Origin: Comamonadaceae bacterium
GTDB taxonomy: Bacteria > Pseudomonadota > Gammaproteobacteria > Burkholderiales > Burkholderiaceae_C
Reading direction: 5' to 3'
DNA length: 46,239 nt
Assembly (NCBI GenBank): GCA_947450255.1
Contig: CANFVA010000005.1
Span: forward strand, 1 to 46,239
Position 1 is the first letter of the stretch; the number at the start of each line of letters is the position of its first letter. Below the pieces are notes generated by a model, which did not search any database, was not told the origin of the DNA, and saw nothing but the letters and a program-made list of their open reading frames with translations. This document shows positions 7,626-15,428 of this stretch, piece by piece. The position numbers were made by a program, and so were the translations under genes.

Positions 7626-8825
7626 TCAGTGGGCGTCTTCGGCCGACCAGGCGGCCCAGCGGGCCTGCACATTGTGGGCGGGTCCGGCCACCGGCGTCAG
7701 CTGCGCGTAGTGCTCTGTGACGTATTGCACTTTGGCCATGACCGTATTGGCTGCATTACCTGGTTCTAGCGCCCGTTGCGGCAATTTGCCCGCGTCGGCC
7801 AGCACCCAGGTATCGCCAACGCGCACGCCGGATGCGCTGCCCAGGTTGATGCGAAATTGTTTGCCCAGCGCCTGTGTGACTTCGCCCACTACGGTTTGAC
7901 AGGCCATGGTCTTGTACAAGGCCATGGCATTGCTCTGCGCCATTTGCAGCACTTGGTCGCGCACGCTGTTACTCAACTGCGTGATGCCCCAGTTGCTGTC
8001 TTGCGCGATCAAGGTCAGCGGTGTGCTCAACTGCAGCGTCGGTTTGGCCTGGTTGCGTGCATACAGGCGCATTTGTACTTCAATGCGGGCCATGGCGGGC
8101 ATATTGAAAGCCCAATTGACGCGTGGTGAACTGCGGGCGGCCTCTTCGGGTAATACGGGAGCGCGTTCGCCGGGATTGGTCCAGGGCGGGCTGGGCTCAT
8201 TGGAGCGCGGCAGCCCCACCACGGTCACATCCAATAACCATGGTAGATCGTCGATGCCTGCACCGAGCAAGGCCTGTTCGTAGGCACTGCGGCCGGCGTT
8301 GCGTGGCTTGGGGGTGATACGCCAGATATCCGCAGTTTCACCGGCTTCGCGCAACTGGCCGGTCCAGTGGCCACGCAATTCATCGAGCATATTGAGTTCT
8401 TCGGCAGAGAAGCGGCCACTGGTATTCCATTGCAGACCGAGCAAATGCTGCAAGCGTTTGCCGCTGGCCGGTTTGCATGCCGGCCCGGCGCTATTGGCAT
8501 CGGCGGCAGCTTTGCCTGCCACGGGGGTGTTGCGTTCCTGCCATTGCAATTTGGCGCTGGACTCCCCGTCACTGTCGGTGGTGTAGCCCACGATGCGTAC
8601 ACCGCGCACCTGTACATCCGAGCGAAAGCTGCTGCTCTCGCGCAATACGCCCTGCGCATCGATCCATTGGGTCGAGGTGACTTTGGTCGGGCCTTCCAAG
8701 GCGGTTTCCACCAGGCTTTTGCGGATGGCAGCCAACTTTTCTTCCAAAGTCAGGCTTTGTGCCCACGCCCCCCCACCGCTGGTCCACAGCAGGAGTGCAA
8801 TCAGCAAAGCGGGTAAGCGGAGCAT
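7626..8825 (-). CDS. FlgT-like flagellar H-ring/T-ring assembly protein
   Basis: 399 residues with an N-terminal Sec signal (MLRLPALLIALLLWTSGGGAWAQS). The first domain contains an NQ-type repeat of YVRGVRIVGYT-like strands (VQVRGVRIVGYTTDSDGES). The C-terminal 80 residues (QFRINLGSASGVRVGDTWVLADAG...VMAKVQYVTEHYAQLTPV) match the FlgT C-terminal beta-barrel pattern of G-x-x-G-hydrophobic-x-x-G-D. In Vibrio, FlgT with FlgO/FlgP forms the outer H ring of the polar flagellum. The FlgP-like gene is directly upstream, 18 bases away, which supports the call. Similarity is to the overall pattern, so I keep this below certainty. Confidence 0.72.
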   Translation of the reverse strand: MLRLPALLIALLLWTSGGGAWAQSLTLEEKLAAIRKSLVETALEGPTKVTSTQWIDAQGVLRESSSFRSDVQVRGVRIVGYTTDSDGESSAKLQWQERNTPVAGKAAADANSAGPACKPASGKRLQHLLGLQWNTSGRFSAEELNMLDELRGHWTGQLREAGETADIWRITPKPRNAGRSAYEQALLGAGIDDLPWLLDVTVVGLPRSNEPSPPWTNPGERAPVLPEEAARSSPRVNWAFNMPAMARIEVQMRLYARNQAKPTLQLSTPLTLIAQDSNWGITQLSNSVRDQVLQMAQSNAMALYKTMACQTVVGEVTQALGKQFRINLGSASGVRVGDTWVLADAGKLPQRALEPGNAANTVMAKVQYVTEHYAQLTPVAGPAHNVQARWAAWSAEDAH

Positions 8826-8843
8826 GGCGATGGGTGCAATGGT

Positions 8844-9404
8844 TTAACGGCTCTTGGCAGTCAGTTGGGTCAGGTACAACATGCGCAGGTCCTGCACCGT
8901 GCTCTTGTCCAGCGTCAGCGTGGTCTCGTAGGTATCGTCCCCACTGGGTGTGATGCTGACCAAGGTGGCGCCGTAAATGACGCCTTCGACTTTGCTGCGG
9001 AAGGTATCGTTTTGCACCACCATGTCGGCCACCGTGGCTGTGGCATCTAGACGCAGTCCGTATACCTGCTCGGCTAGCGAGCGGTAGGCATCGAGCTTGG
9101 CGGCACGGATTGCCATCAGGCGCTGTTGCGCCGGGGTTTTGTGGTTCTGGACGCTGATAACGGCGTAGCCGGTAGCGGTCAGGCTTTCACGCTTTTCGAC
9201 CAAAGGCAGATTGGGTACCAGCAGCTCACTGGGCACTTTGACCATGGCCGGGCGTTCGCTGGTGGCTTTGTCAGACGTGCCTTTGTCGGCCTCGGCGTCG
9301 TAGTTGAGGCTGATGCCGTCCATCCATTTTTGCAATGGCGCGGTTTGGCAGGCGCTCAGGGCGACGGCGGTTAACAGAATGGTGATCAATTTAGTAGCTT
9401 GCAT
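8844..9404 (-). CDS. flgP: FlgP-like outer-membrane lipoprotein (LPP20 family)
   Basis: 186 residues from ATG at 9404, with AAGGA seven bases ahead. MQATKLITILLTAVALSAC is a lipoprotein signal peptide with a lipobox at Cys19. The core ATGYAVISVQNHKTPAQQRLMAIRAAKLDAYRSLAEQVYGLRL is the LPP20/FlgP signature, followed by a beta-rich GVIYGATLVSITPSGDDTYETTLTL. In Vibrio and Campylobacter FlgP builds a basal disk or H-ring part at the outer membrane. It is the first gene of the flgP-flgT-LysM-fliK2-fhlB run and is preceded by a strong sigma-28 element. Confidence 0.85.
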   Translation of the reverse strand: MQATKLITILLTAVALSACQTAPLQKWMDGISLNYDAEADKGTSDKATSERPAMVKVPSELLVPNLPLVEKRESLTATGYAVISVQNHKTPAQQRLMAIRAAKLDAYRSLAEQVYGLRLDATATVADMVVQNDTFRSKVEGVIYGATLVSITPSGDDTYETTLTLDKSTVQDLRMLYLTQLTAKSR

Positions 9405-9432
9405 GCTCAATCCTTGAAGATAGTCCTTACAA

Positions 9433-9459
9433 ATATCGGCACCAAGGTACAAAGCTTGA
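9433..9459 (-). promoter_or_regulatory. Sigma-28 (FliA) promoter of flgP
   Basis: Minus strand TCAAGCTT, 11 bases, GCCGATAT: the best sigma-28 match in the window. Predicted start near 9426, only about 22 bases before the flgP ATG and just covering its AAGGA. It places flgP, flgT and probably the three genes after them in the late class. Confidence 0.8.
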
Positions 9460-9505
9460 GCCTGCGGGTCCTCCGCAGCGCAAGCGACCGGTGTGCCGGG
9501 GTGTC

Positions 9506-12139
9506 TCATGCCGCCCGCCGTAGTGGATCGCCCTGCGATGCAGCCGCGGATGCGGGGTCTGCGTCGGGGGTGCGGGTGGGCAGGGCGGTGACCTGTGGTG
9601 CACTGAGCGCTGGTGCGCTGGCAGGGGCTGGCGCCTGCCCTGCGGCGGCGCGGTACCACTGCAAAGCCAGCGCATAGTCTTGCGCTGTGCCCTGGGCGTT
9701 GGCGTACATAGAGCCCAGGTTAAATTGCGCGGCACCATCGCCCAACATAGCAGCGCGCTGGTACCAGGCCAGGGCTTGCGCGGCATCGGCGGGCAGGCCT
9801 TGGCCGAAAAACTGCATCCGTCCCAAGGTGTAAAGCGCGTCGGCATCGTCTTGCTCGGCGGCTTGGTGCAACCAGGGCAGGGCTTGGGTGAAGCTGGCAA
9901 TCGCTTGATCGCCAAACGCCAATTGCCAGCCGAGGTTGAACTGGGCTTTTGCCAGGCCGCTCGCCGCCGCTTGGCGCAGCCAGTCCAGCGCTTGCGCCGG
10001 TTGTCCTTGGTGGCCTTGGTACAACGCCAGGTTGAAACAGGCCAGCGGGTAATGCTGCGCCGCAGCCTCGCGCAGCCATTGGCCCGCTTGTGCCACTTGG
10101 GTCTCGTTGTGTACACCGCCTTCCGGGGTAAGCAACAGGCTGACGGCCAGGTTGTTTTGCGCTGGGGCCAGGCCCGCTTGCGCGGCGCGCAGGTAGTGTT
10201 CTTGCGCCAGGGCGCTATCCTTTTCGCAGCCCAAACCACCTGCATAAAGCAGGCCCAGGTTGAAGTCGGCCAGCGCATCGCCCTGGGCACTGGCCTGCAG
10301 GTAGTTTTCCAGCAGGCGTGCGTAGTCGGTGGTGCTGGTGCCTTGCTCGGATGATTGGAGGTTCAAGCGCTCTTGCGCTGCCGGGTGGCCTTGTGCGGCG
10401 GCCAGTTCTAAGTAGGCCAATGCCGCCGTATCGTCGCGCAGCGCTGGTGGCCCTTCGGCCAGTAACACGGCCGCGGCGTATTGCGCGGCCACATCACCGC
10501 GTTGCGCCGCTTCGCGATAGAAGTGCAAGGCTTGCACAGGGTCTTGCGCAAGCCCAGTGCCGGTGGCGTACATCACGCCCAGGTTGTGCAGCGCGGCGGC
10601 GTTTTCCAGATCGGCGCTGGCCTGGTAGAGCGCGCGCACCTGCGGGTCGGCGCTGTCTTGGCTGGCGCGCAGCACAGCCAGATTGAACATGGCTTCGCTC
10701 ATGCCCTGGTCGGCCGCGTGTTGCCAGCAACTTTGTGCCGCTGGCAGGTCTTGCGCCACTCCCTGGCCTTGCGCCAGCGCTACGCCCTGGTTGAACAAGG
10801 CGCCGGCATGGCCTTGCGCGGCGGCCAGCGCGAAATAGTGGTGGGCCCGGGCTGCATCGTGCGCGCCGCCCTTGCCTTGGCTGAACAAAATGCCCAGGTT
10901 GTATTGCGCCAAGGTGTCGCCTTGGTCGGCCGCTAATTGGTACCACTGGCGGGCTAAGGTGAAGTCCTGGCTCACGCCTTGGCCCTGGCTGTACATCGCG
11001 CCCAAATTGCACTGCGCCAGCGCATGGCCCTGGTCAGCCGCCAGGTGCATCCATTGGCGCGCCTGGGTGCTGTTTTGGCTGACACCTTGGCCGATCAGGT
11101 ACATCAGCCCGACCTGAAACTGCGCTTGCGCCATGCCGCGCTCGGCGGCCATTTGGTACCACTGCAAGGCCTCGGCATAGTCTTGGGCCACGCCATAGCC
11201 GTTGGCGCTGAGCGTGCCCAGGTTGTATTGCGCTTGTGCATGGCCTAGGGCCGCGGCGGTGCGGTAGTGCACCAGGGCTTGCGCCATCGGGCCGGGGTTG
11301 TCTTCATCGTCTTCGCTGGCTTGGCCCTGGGCGAGGCCGCGGCCTGCATGGTCCACTTGGGCGCTAAGCACCGCCAGGTTGTAATGCGCATCGCCGTGAC
11401 CCTGTTCGGCCGCCAAGGTGAAATAGGACATGGCCAGTGACAAGTCCGGGGCAATGCCCTGGCCGTGGGCATACATCAGCCCCAGGTTGTATTGCGCCGG
11501 GGCATCGCCCTGGTCGGCAGCTTTGTGGTACCACTTGGCGGCCAGTTCGGCATCGGCTGGAAGTTCCGTGCCTTGTGATAGCAACAGACCCAATTGAAAT
11601 TGCGCATAGCTATGGCCTTGCACTGCCGCAGACTCCAGCCACTTGCGGGCAGCCACTAGGTCTTTGGCCACCCCCTCGCCTTGGAGCAACATGCTGGCCA
11701 GGTTGAATTGGGCAGTGGCATGGCCTTGCACCGCAGCGCGTTCAAACCAATAGGCCGCTTGCGCCGGGTCAGGTTCCACGCCTTGGCCGTTGGCGAACAT
11801 AAAAGCCAGATTGGTTTGCACATCGGGCAAGCCTTGGGCGGCGGCCAATTGGTACCAGTGCAGCGCCTGTGCGTGGTCTTGCTCCACACCCTGGCCATTG
11901 GCATACATATAGCCCAGGTTGTATTGCGCCGGCGCATAGTCTTGCGCTGCCGCCAAACGGTACCACTTCAAAGCTTCAGCGTAGTCTTGCACCACGCCCT
12001 GGCCGTTGGCATACATAAATCCCAGGTTGTTTTGCGCGGCGGCGTATTCCAGCGAGGCCAGCGGCCGCGAAATGCGCAAGGCATTGGCAAAGTCGCCGCG
12101 GCGGTAGGCGGCGTCGGCGTCGGCCAGCAGATTTTTCAT
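9506..12139 (-). CDS. Large Sel1-like repeat protein, about 22 repeats
   Basis: 877 residues, almost entirely Sel1-like repeats (TPR-type helix pairs) of mostly 36 residues, with the pattern AxAQYNLGxMYANGQGVxQDxxxALxWYxxAAxQG. I count about 22 units; a few are stretched or shortened, for example an acidic insertion near residue 270 (ASEDDEDNPGP). No signal peptide or membrane segment, so it is probably a cytoplasmic scaffold. The C-terminal 45 residues are Ala/Pro rich. ATG at 12139 has GGAG seven bases upstream. It lies between a small ORF and the flgP operon. Sel1 proteins generally mediate protein-protein contacts; partner and function here are unknown. Confidence 0.9.
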   Translation of the reverse strand: MKNLLADADAAYRRGDFANALRISRPLASLEYAAAQNNLGFMYANGQGVVQDYAEALKWYRLAAAQDYAPAQYNLGYMYANGQGVEQDHAQALHWYQLAAAQGLPDVQTNLAFMFANGQGVEPDPAQAAYWFERAAVQGHATAQFNLASMLLQGEGVAKDLVAARKWLESAAVQGHSYAQFQLGLLLSQGTELPADAELAAKWYHKAADQGDAPAQYNLGLMYAHGQGIAPDLSLAMSYFTLAAEQGHGDAHYNLAVLSAQVDHAGRGLAQGQASEDDEDNPGPMAQALVHYRTAAALGHAQAQYNLGTLSANGYGVAQDYAEALQWYQMAAERGMAQAQFQVGLMYLIGQGVSQNSTQARQWMHLAADQGHALAQCNLGAMYSQGQGVSQDFTLARQWYQLAADQGDTLAQYNLGILFSQGKGGAHDAARAHHYFALAAAQGHAGALFNQGVALAQGQGVAQDLPAAQSCWQHAADQGMSEAMFNLAVLRASQDSADPQVRALYQASADLENAAALHNLGVMYATGTGLAQDPVQALHFYREAAQRGDVAAQYAAAVLLAEGPPALRDDTAALAYLELAAAQGHPAAQERLNLQSSEQGTSTTDYARLLENYLQASAQGDALADFNLGLLYAGGLGCEKDSALAQEHYLRAAQAGLAPAQNNLAVSLLLTPEGGVHNETQVAQAGQWLREAAAQHYPLACFNLALYQGHQGQPAQALDWLRQAAASGLAKAQFNLGWQLAFGDQAIASFTQALPWLHQAAEQDDADALYTLGRMQFFGQGLPADAAQALAWYQRAAMLGDGAAQFNLGSMYANAQGTAQDYALALQWYRAAAGQAPAPASAPALSAPQVTALPTRTPDADPASAAASQGDPLRRAA

Positions 12140-12200
12140 GCGCGCACTCCGGCACGGTGCGCCAGCAGCGCGCGGTCTTGGGAGCGTTTGCGGACCAAGA

Positions 12201-12416
12201 TCATTCCTGGTGTTGGCTCAGCAAAGGCAAGGCCTGGTGCTGCACCGGGTGCGCCTGGTGTTCGACCGCATAGAGCTTTTGCCCGTGCGGCACATGCGCT
12301 TGGCGCGAAACGACCAGCTTGGTTTCGGCCAACCATTGGGCAGACGGTCCGCGCGCGGGATGGGCGGCGGCCTCCAAATGCTGGGCTTGGCTGGGTTGGT
12401 GTTTCACCTCGGTCAT
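12201..12416 (-). CDS. Small hypothetical protein (71 aa)
   Basis: ATG at 12416 is preceded by a strong GAGGAAA about five bases away, which is the main reason to call it. The sequence (MTEVKHQPSQAQHLEAAAH...LVVSRQAHVPHGQKLYAVEHQAHPVQHQALPLLSQ) is rich in His and Gln and has no membrane segment or known motif. It is 61 bases upstream of the large Sel1 gene and 155 bases downstream of the Trp-repeat gene. Not recognised. Confidence 0.5.
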   Translation of the reverse strand: MTEVKHQPSQAQHLEAAAHPARGPSAQWLAETKLVVSRQAHVPHGQKLYAVEHQAHPVQHQALPLLSQHQE

Positions 12417-12497
12417 GGCAGTTTCCTCATGCGGCACGGTGCAGGGCCTTGGCGCGGGTCCGTGATTTTTTTGACGCCTTCGGGCGTGGCAGGCAAT

Positions 12498-12523
12498 GCA
12501 TCGGTAGGGTAATGCAAGTTTTA
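12498..12523 (-). promoter_or_regulatory. Possible sigma-28 promoter ahead of the small ORF and large Sel1 gene
   Basis: Minus strand TAAAACTT, 10 bases, ACCGATGC. The spacer is one base shorter than at flgM, fliS and flgP and the -10 is imperfect. Predicted start near 12491, about 75 bases before the small ORF. Confidence 0.4.
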
Positions 12524-12571
12524 TGCCGTCGATAAGGCGGCTTTTTGCTTTTTTGAAGCGCTACCAGGCGG

Positions 12572-14047
12572 CTAGCTTGACGGCTTTTCCTGCAACAGTG
12601 TCGTAATGTCGGCGCTGTTTAAGTGGTGGATATTGAGCCCCTGGTGTTGCGCCACCAGGCTGGGATACCAGTGGGCGTCCAACTGCAAGTAAAACGCCGT
12701 GCTCCAAGGCAGCTGGGTCTGCGCGCTCAGGGTGGCCCAGTTCAGCCGATCGGCATAGGCGGCCAATAAGGCTTGGGACCAGGCAATGTGTGCGTTGGCG
12801 CTCAGGCGTTCCCAGTCCCAATCGTTGGCATGGCGCTCCAGTAAGGCGTCGCTCCAGGGCAGGGCGGCGCTGCTGCTGGGGCCGCTCCAGTCCCAATTGC
12901 GGGCAAATTGCGCCAGCAGTTCGCCGTCCCAGGGCAGGCCGCAATTCCAGCTCAGGCGGTCCCAGTCCCAGTAGTCTTGCAGTGCTTGCAACAGCGCTGT
13001 GCTCCAGGGCAGGGCCGGGTTTTCGCTCAAGGCGTCCCAATCCCAGGCTTGCAGCGGCAAGGGCAGCGCAGCCAGCGCAGGTGCTTGCAGCCAGGTCGGG
13101 TCGCTCCATTGCGGCAGCAATGCAGACCACGGCAGCGCCGGGTTGCGGCACAAAGCGGCGCTGTCCCAGCGCGCGGCCCAGGCGCTCAGCAGTTCTACGG
13201 TCCAGGGCAACTGGGTATTGGCGCTCAAGGCGGGCCAGTCCCAATAGTCGGCATAGGCAGCAATCAGTGCCTCGCTCCAGGGCAAGTTGGCTTGCTGGCT
13301 CAAGGCCTGCCAGTCCCAGCGTTGGGCATAGGCGGCGACCAGCGCTTCGCTCCAGCGCAGGCCGGGGTTGGCGCTGAGCCAGGTCCATTGCCAGCGGCTG
13401 GCGAAGCGCTCCACCAGCGCCGCATCGCCGGGTAAGGCGGTGTTGGCGCTCAGGCCGGTCCAGTCCCAGCGCTCCTGGTAATTTTCCAAGAGGCCTACGG
13501 TCCAGGGTAGGCCGGTGTTCCAACTCAGTGCGGTCCAGTCCCAGCGGTGCGCATTGGCCTGCACAAACGCCGCCGTCCAAGGCAGCTCGGCATTGCGGCT
13601 GAGCACCGCCCAGTTCCAGCGATAGACAAATTGTTCCAGCAAGGCCTGGCTCCAGGGCAGGCCGGGGTTGGTACATAAAGACTGCCAGTTCCAGCGGTCG
13701 CTATAGCGCTCTAGCAACGCGCCGGACCAGGGCAGAGCCGGGTTTTTGCTCAGCAGCTCCCAGTCCCATTGGTCGGCATAGGCGGCGATGTGTTCGTCCG
13801 TCCACAACAGCAGGCGGCTGGCGCTGAGCATGCGCCAGTCTTTGCGCGCACCCAGCGCTTCCAAGAGCGCGCCGTCGAGCGGGTAGTGCTGTTGCAGGCA
13901 GGCGGCAAACAGCGCAGGCCGGTCGCGGAAAAATTGCTGCGCCTGGCTTTCATGCAAGCCCGCCAGCGTGTGCGCGACCAGCTCCCCACGCTGACGCTCG
14001 AAAGCGCTGAGCGCGCCAGCTGCCGGTAGCACTTGTAACTGTCCCAT
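12572..14047 (-). CDS. Trp-rich 25-residue tandem-repeat protein
   Basis: 491 residues of unknown function. Residues 70-460 are fifteen tandem units, fourteen of exactly 25 residues and one of 41 (residues 295-335). Consensus: [DN]W-x2-LS-x-N-x2-LPW-[ST]-x2-LL-x2-[YAF]-x2-RW. Trp recurs at positions 2, 13 and 25, giving WDW or WNW at each junction; about one residue in ten is Trp. The N-terminal 69 residues look helical, and no signal or membrane segment is visible. ATG at 14047 has AAGGA five bases upstream and is two bases after the preceding stop. From memory, WDW-LS-NPN-type repeats occur in giant-virus proteins; I know no characterised bacterial member. Confidence 0.88.
   Translation of the reverse strand: MGQLQVLPAAGALSAFERQRGELVAHTLAGLHESQAQQFFRDRPALFAACLQQHYPLDGALLEALGARKDWRMLSASRLLLWTDEHIAAYADQWDWELLSKNPALPWSGALLERYSDRWNWQSLCTNPGLPWSQALLEQFVYRWNWAVLSRNAELPWTAAFVQANAHRWDWTALSWNTGLPWTVGLLENYQERWDWTGLSANTALPGDAALVERFASRWQWTWLSANPGLRWSEALVAAYAQRWDWQALSQQANLPWSEALIAAYADYWDWPALSANTQLPWTVELLSAWAARWDSAALCRNPALPWSALLPQWSDPTWLQAPALAALPLPLQAWDWDALSENPALPWSTALLQALQDYWDWDRLSWNCGLPWDGELLAQFARNWDWSGPSSSAALPWSDALLERHANDWDWERLSANAHIAWSQALLAAYADRLNWATLSAQTQLPWSTAFYLQLDAHWYPSLVAQHQGLNIHHLNSADITTLLQEKPSS
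12668..13840 (-). repeat. Tandem 75-bp coding repeats (15 units) of the Trp-rich protein
   Basis: Encodes residues 70-460 of the protein at 12572-14047. The repeats are imperfect at the DNA level, but phrases such as 'ccagtcccag' and 'ctccagggcag' recur every 75 bases. One unit (about 13041-13163) is 48 bases longer. Divergence between units implies old duplication, not recent expansion. Confidence 0.9.
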
Positions 14048-14049
14048 GC

Positions 14050-15381
14050 TTATCCTTGGACCAGCGGCGGCGCGCCCGCGTCCAGGGCCTCTTGCAGCGC
14101 TTGGCGGTAGCGTTCAATCTCGGTTTGCAAGTGGGCAGCTTGCTGGGCAAACCACACATCCCAGCGGCTTTGGGTGACCAGGGTGCGCCAGGTGGCACTT
14201 TGCAAGAGCCCTTGACGTTGCGCCTGCTGCTGCGTCAGCGTGTTTTGCAGGGCGCTTAGCTGCAGGGCCCATTGCGCTGGCGCGCGACTGGCGCCGCCGC
14301 TGCGGCCCGGGGGATTGGGGCCCTGTTCCAATTGCGCTTGCAGGTTTTGCAGGCCCCGCAAATCACTGGCCTGGTAACTGCGCTGCAAGCGCTGGAACAA
14401 GGCCTGCGCCAGGTGCTTGTCCTGCTCCGAGTCCATGCGGTCCGGGTGGCATTGCATGGCCAGTTTGCGGTACATGCGCTTGAGTTCTTGTTGCGCTGGT
14501 GCATCGAGCTCGGGCGGCGCATCCAGGCCCTGTGCGTCTGCGTGGCTATCGGTATAGCGGCTGAAACTTTCATCGGCTTGCTGCGCTTTGGCGGCGCGCT
14601 CGGCGCCACCAAAGCGCGCATGCATCTGCGCCAGGTACTGGCGTTTGAGGTCTAAAAAATCGCGCAGCAAAGTACCGATCGCCGCGTCCTGCTGGCGGTC
14701 AAAGCTTTGGATGGTGCGCTGCATTTCATCCAACTCCGCTTGGAGCGCCAGGCTGTGGCAGTGCAGGAGTTCGCTTTGCCAGGCGGCGGTGCGCGCCTGC
14801 ACATCCGCGCTGAGCAGCAGCGCCTGTGCGCTTGCGGGGGCCACCACGGCGTGCGCTGCCTCGGTCGGTGCCGCTGGCGCTGCGGCGCAGTCCGGCGCAA
14901 TCGGGTTTGTTGTGCCTGGGGTCACGCCTTCGGTGGTCTGCGCGGCCAACGCGGTGATGCCTTGCAAGCAACGTGCAGCCAAGTCCAAATCGCTTTGGCG
15001 CACGACACCGGCAAAGTCGTCGCGCAGCAGGGTACTCAATTCGGCAAGGGCACCACTGAGTACCGTGTGGCCATCGACCACGCAGACGCTGGTTTGCAGA
15101 ATCGGCGCCGTCGCGTCCATCCATCGCAGTTCGCCCCCGGCCGCGCTGAGGCGCTCCCAGGCGATGGCCGATTGGCGGTTGATCGCGGTATCCGGCACTA
15201 GCAGGCACAGCGGCACACCGCGCCGGGCCACTTGCAGCAGCATTTCAAACCATGGGCGGCCGCAGTCGCGCGCCAGCGCGCAGACGACGCGGTGGCGGGC
15301 GGCGGCCAGCAGCGACTGCACGGCGCTGGGTGCATCGGCAAAGTAGGCCTGGTAGTCGGGGTCCGGGGAGGGAGAGAGCAT
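14050..15381 (-). CDS. Degenerate PLD-like domain, coiled coil and J-domain fusion
   Basis: 443 residues. Residues 1-125 resemble half a phospholipase-D-like fold (QSLLAAARHRVVCALA...VARRGVPLCLLVPD...LQTSVCVVDGHTVLSGALAEL), but where an active enzyme has HxKxxxxD this has LQTSVCVVD, so His and Lys are lost. Residues about 185-270 are a coiled-coil-like helix. Residues 298-345 are a J-domain with the HPD motif at 312-314 (YRKLAMQCHPDRMDSEQD), which in this family stimulates DnaK ATPase. The C-terminal 80 residues are helical and Gln rich. It is two bases from the Trp-repeat gene and 47 after the Sel1 gene, suggesting one operon. An adaptor role is inferred. Confidence 0.8.
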   Translation of the reverse strand: MLSPSPDPDYQAYFADAPSAVQSLLAAARHRVVCALARDCGRPWFEMLLQVARRGVPLCLLVPDTAINRQSAIAWERLSAAGGELRWMDATAPILQTSVCVVDGHTVLSGALAELSTLLRDDFAGVVRQSDLDLAARCLQGITALAAQTTEGVTPGTTNPIAPDCAAAPAAPTEAAHAVVAPASAQALLLSADVQARTAAWQSELLHCHSLALQAELDEMQRTIQSFDRQQDAAIGTLLRDFLDLKRQYLAQMHARFGGAERAAKAQQADESFSRYTDSHADAQGLDAPPELDAPAQQELKRMYRKLAMQCHPDRMDSEQDKHLAQALFQRLQRSYQASDLRGLQNLQAQLEQGPNPPGRSGGASRAPAQWALQLSALQNTLTQQQAQRQGLLQSATWRTLVTQSRWDVWFAQQAAHLQTEIERYRQALQEALDAGAPPLVQG

Positions 15382-15428
15382 GGGCGGGGCGCTAGCGCAA
15401 AGGCGGTTCTGCGGGACCGGCAGGCAGC

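Noticed and set aside
8844-9659. Longer form of the FlgP gene starting upstream of 9404
   Set aside because: The extra 85 residues are Arg/Pro-rich shadow sequence overlapping the end of the Sel1 gene and the sigma-28 promoter; the lipoprotein signal begins at 9404.
12468-12488. Hairpin ACGCC-TTCG-GGCGT beside a T run as terminator
   Set aside because: The T run precedes the stem on the plus strand and gives A residues after it on the minus strand, so it does not fit an intrinsic terminator for any gene here.
12561-13676. Second repetitive open frame inside the Trp-repeat gene
   Set aside because: Repetition in another frame follows from the 75-bp DNA period; the frame with WDW repeats has the ribosome site and sensible composition.
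12668-13840. CRISPR-like periodicity of about 75 bases
   Set aside because: Units are imperfect, contiguous and coding, with no constant repeat alternating with unique spacers. The 108-base period in the Sel1 genes is likewise coding.
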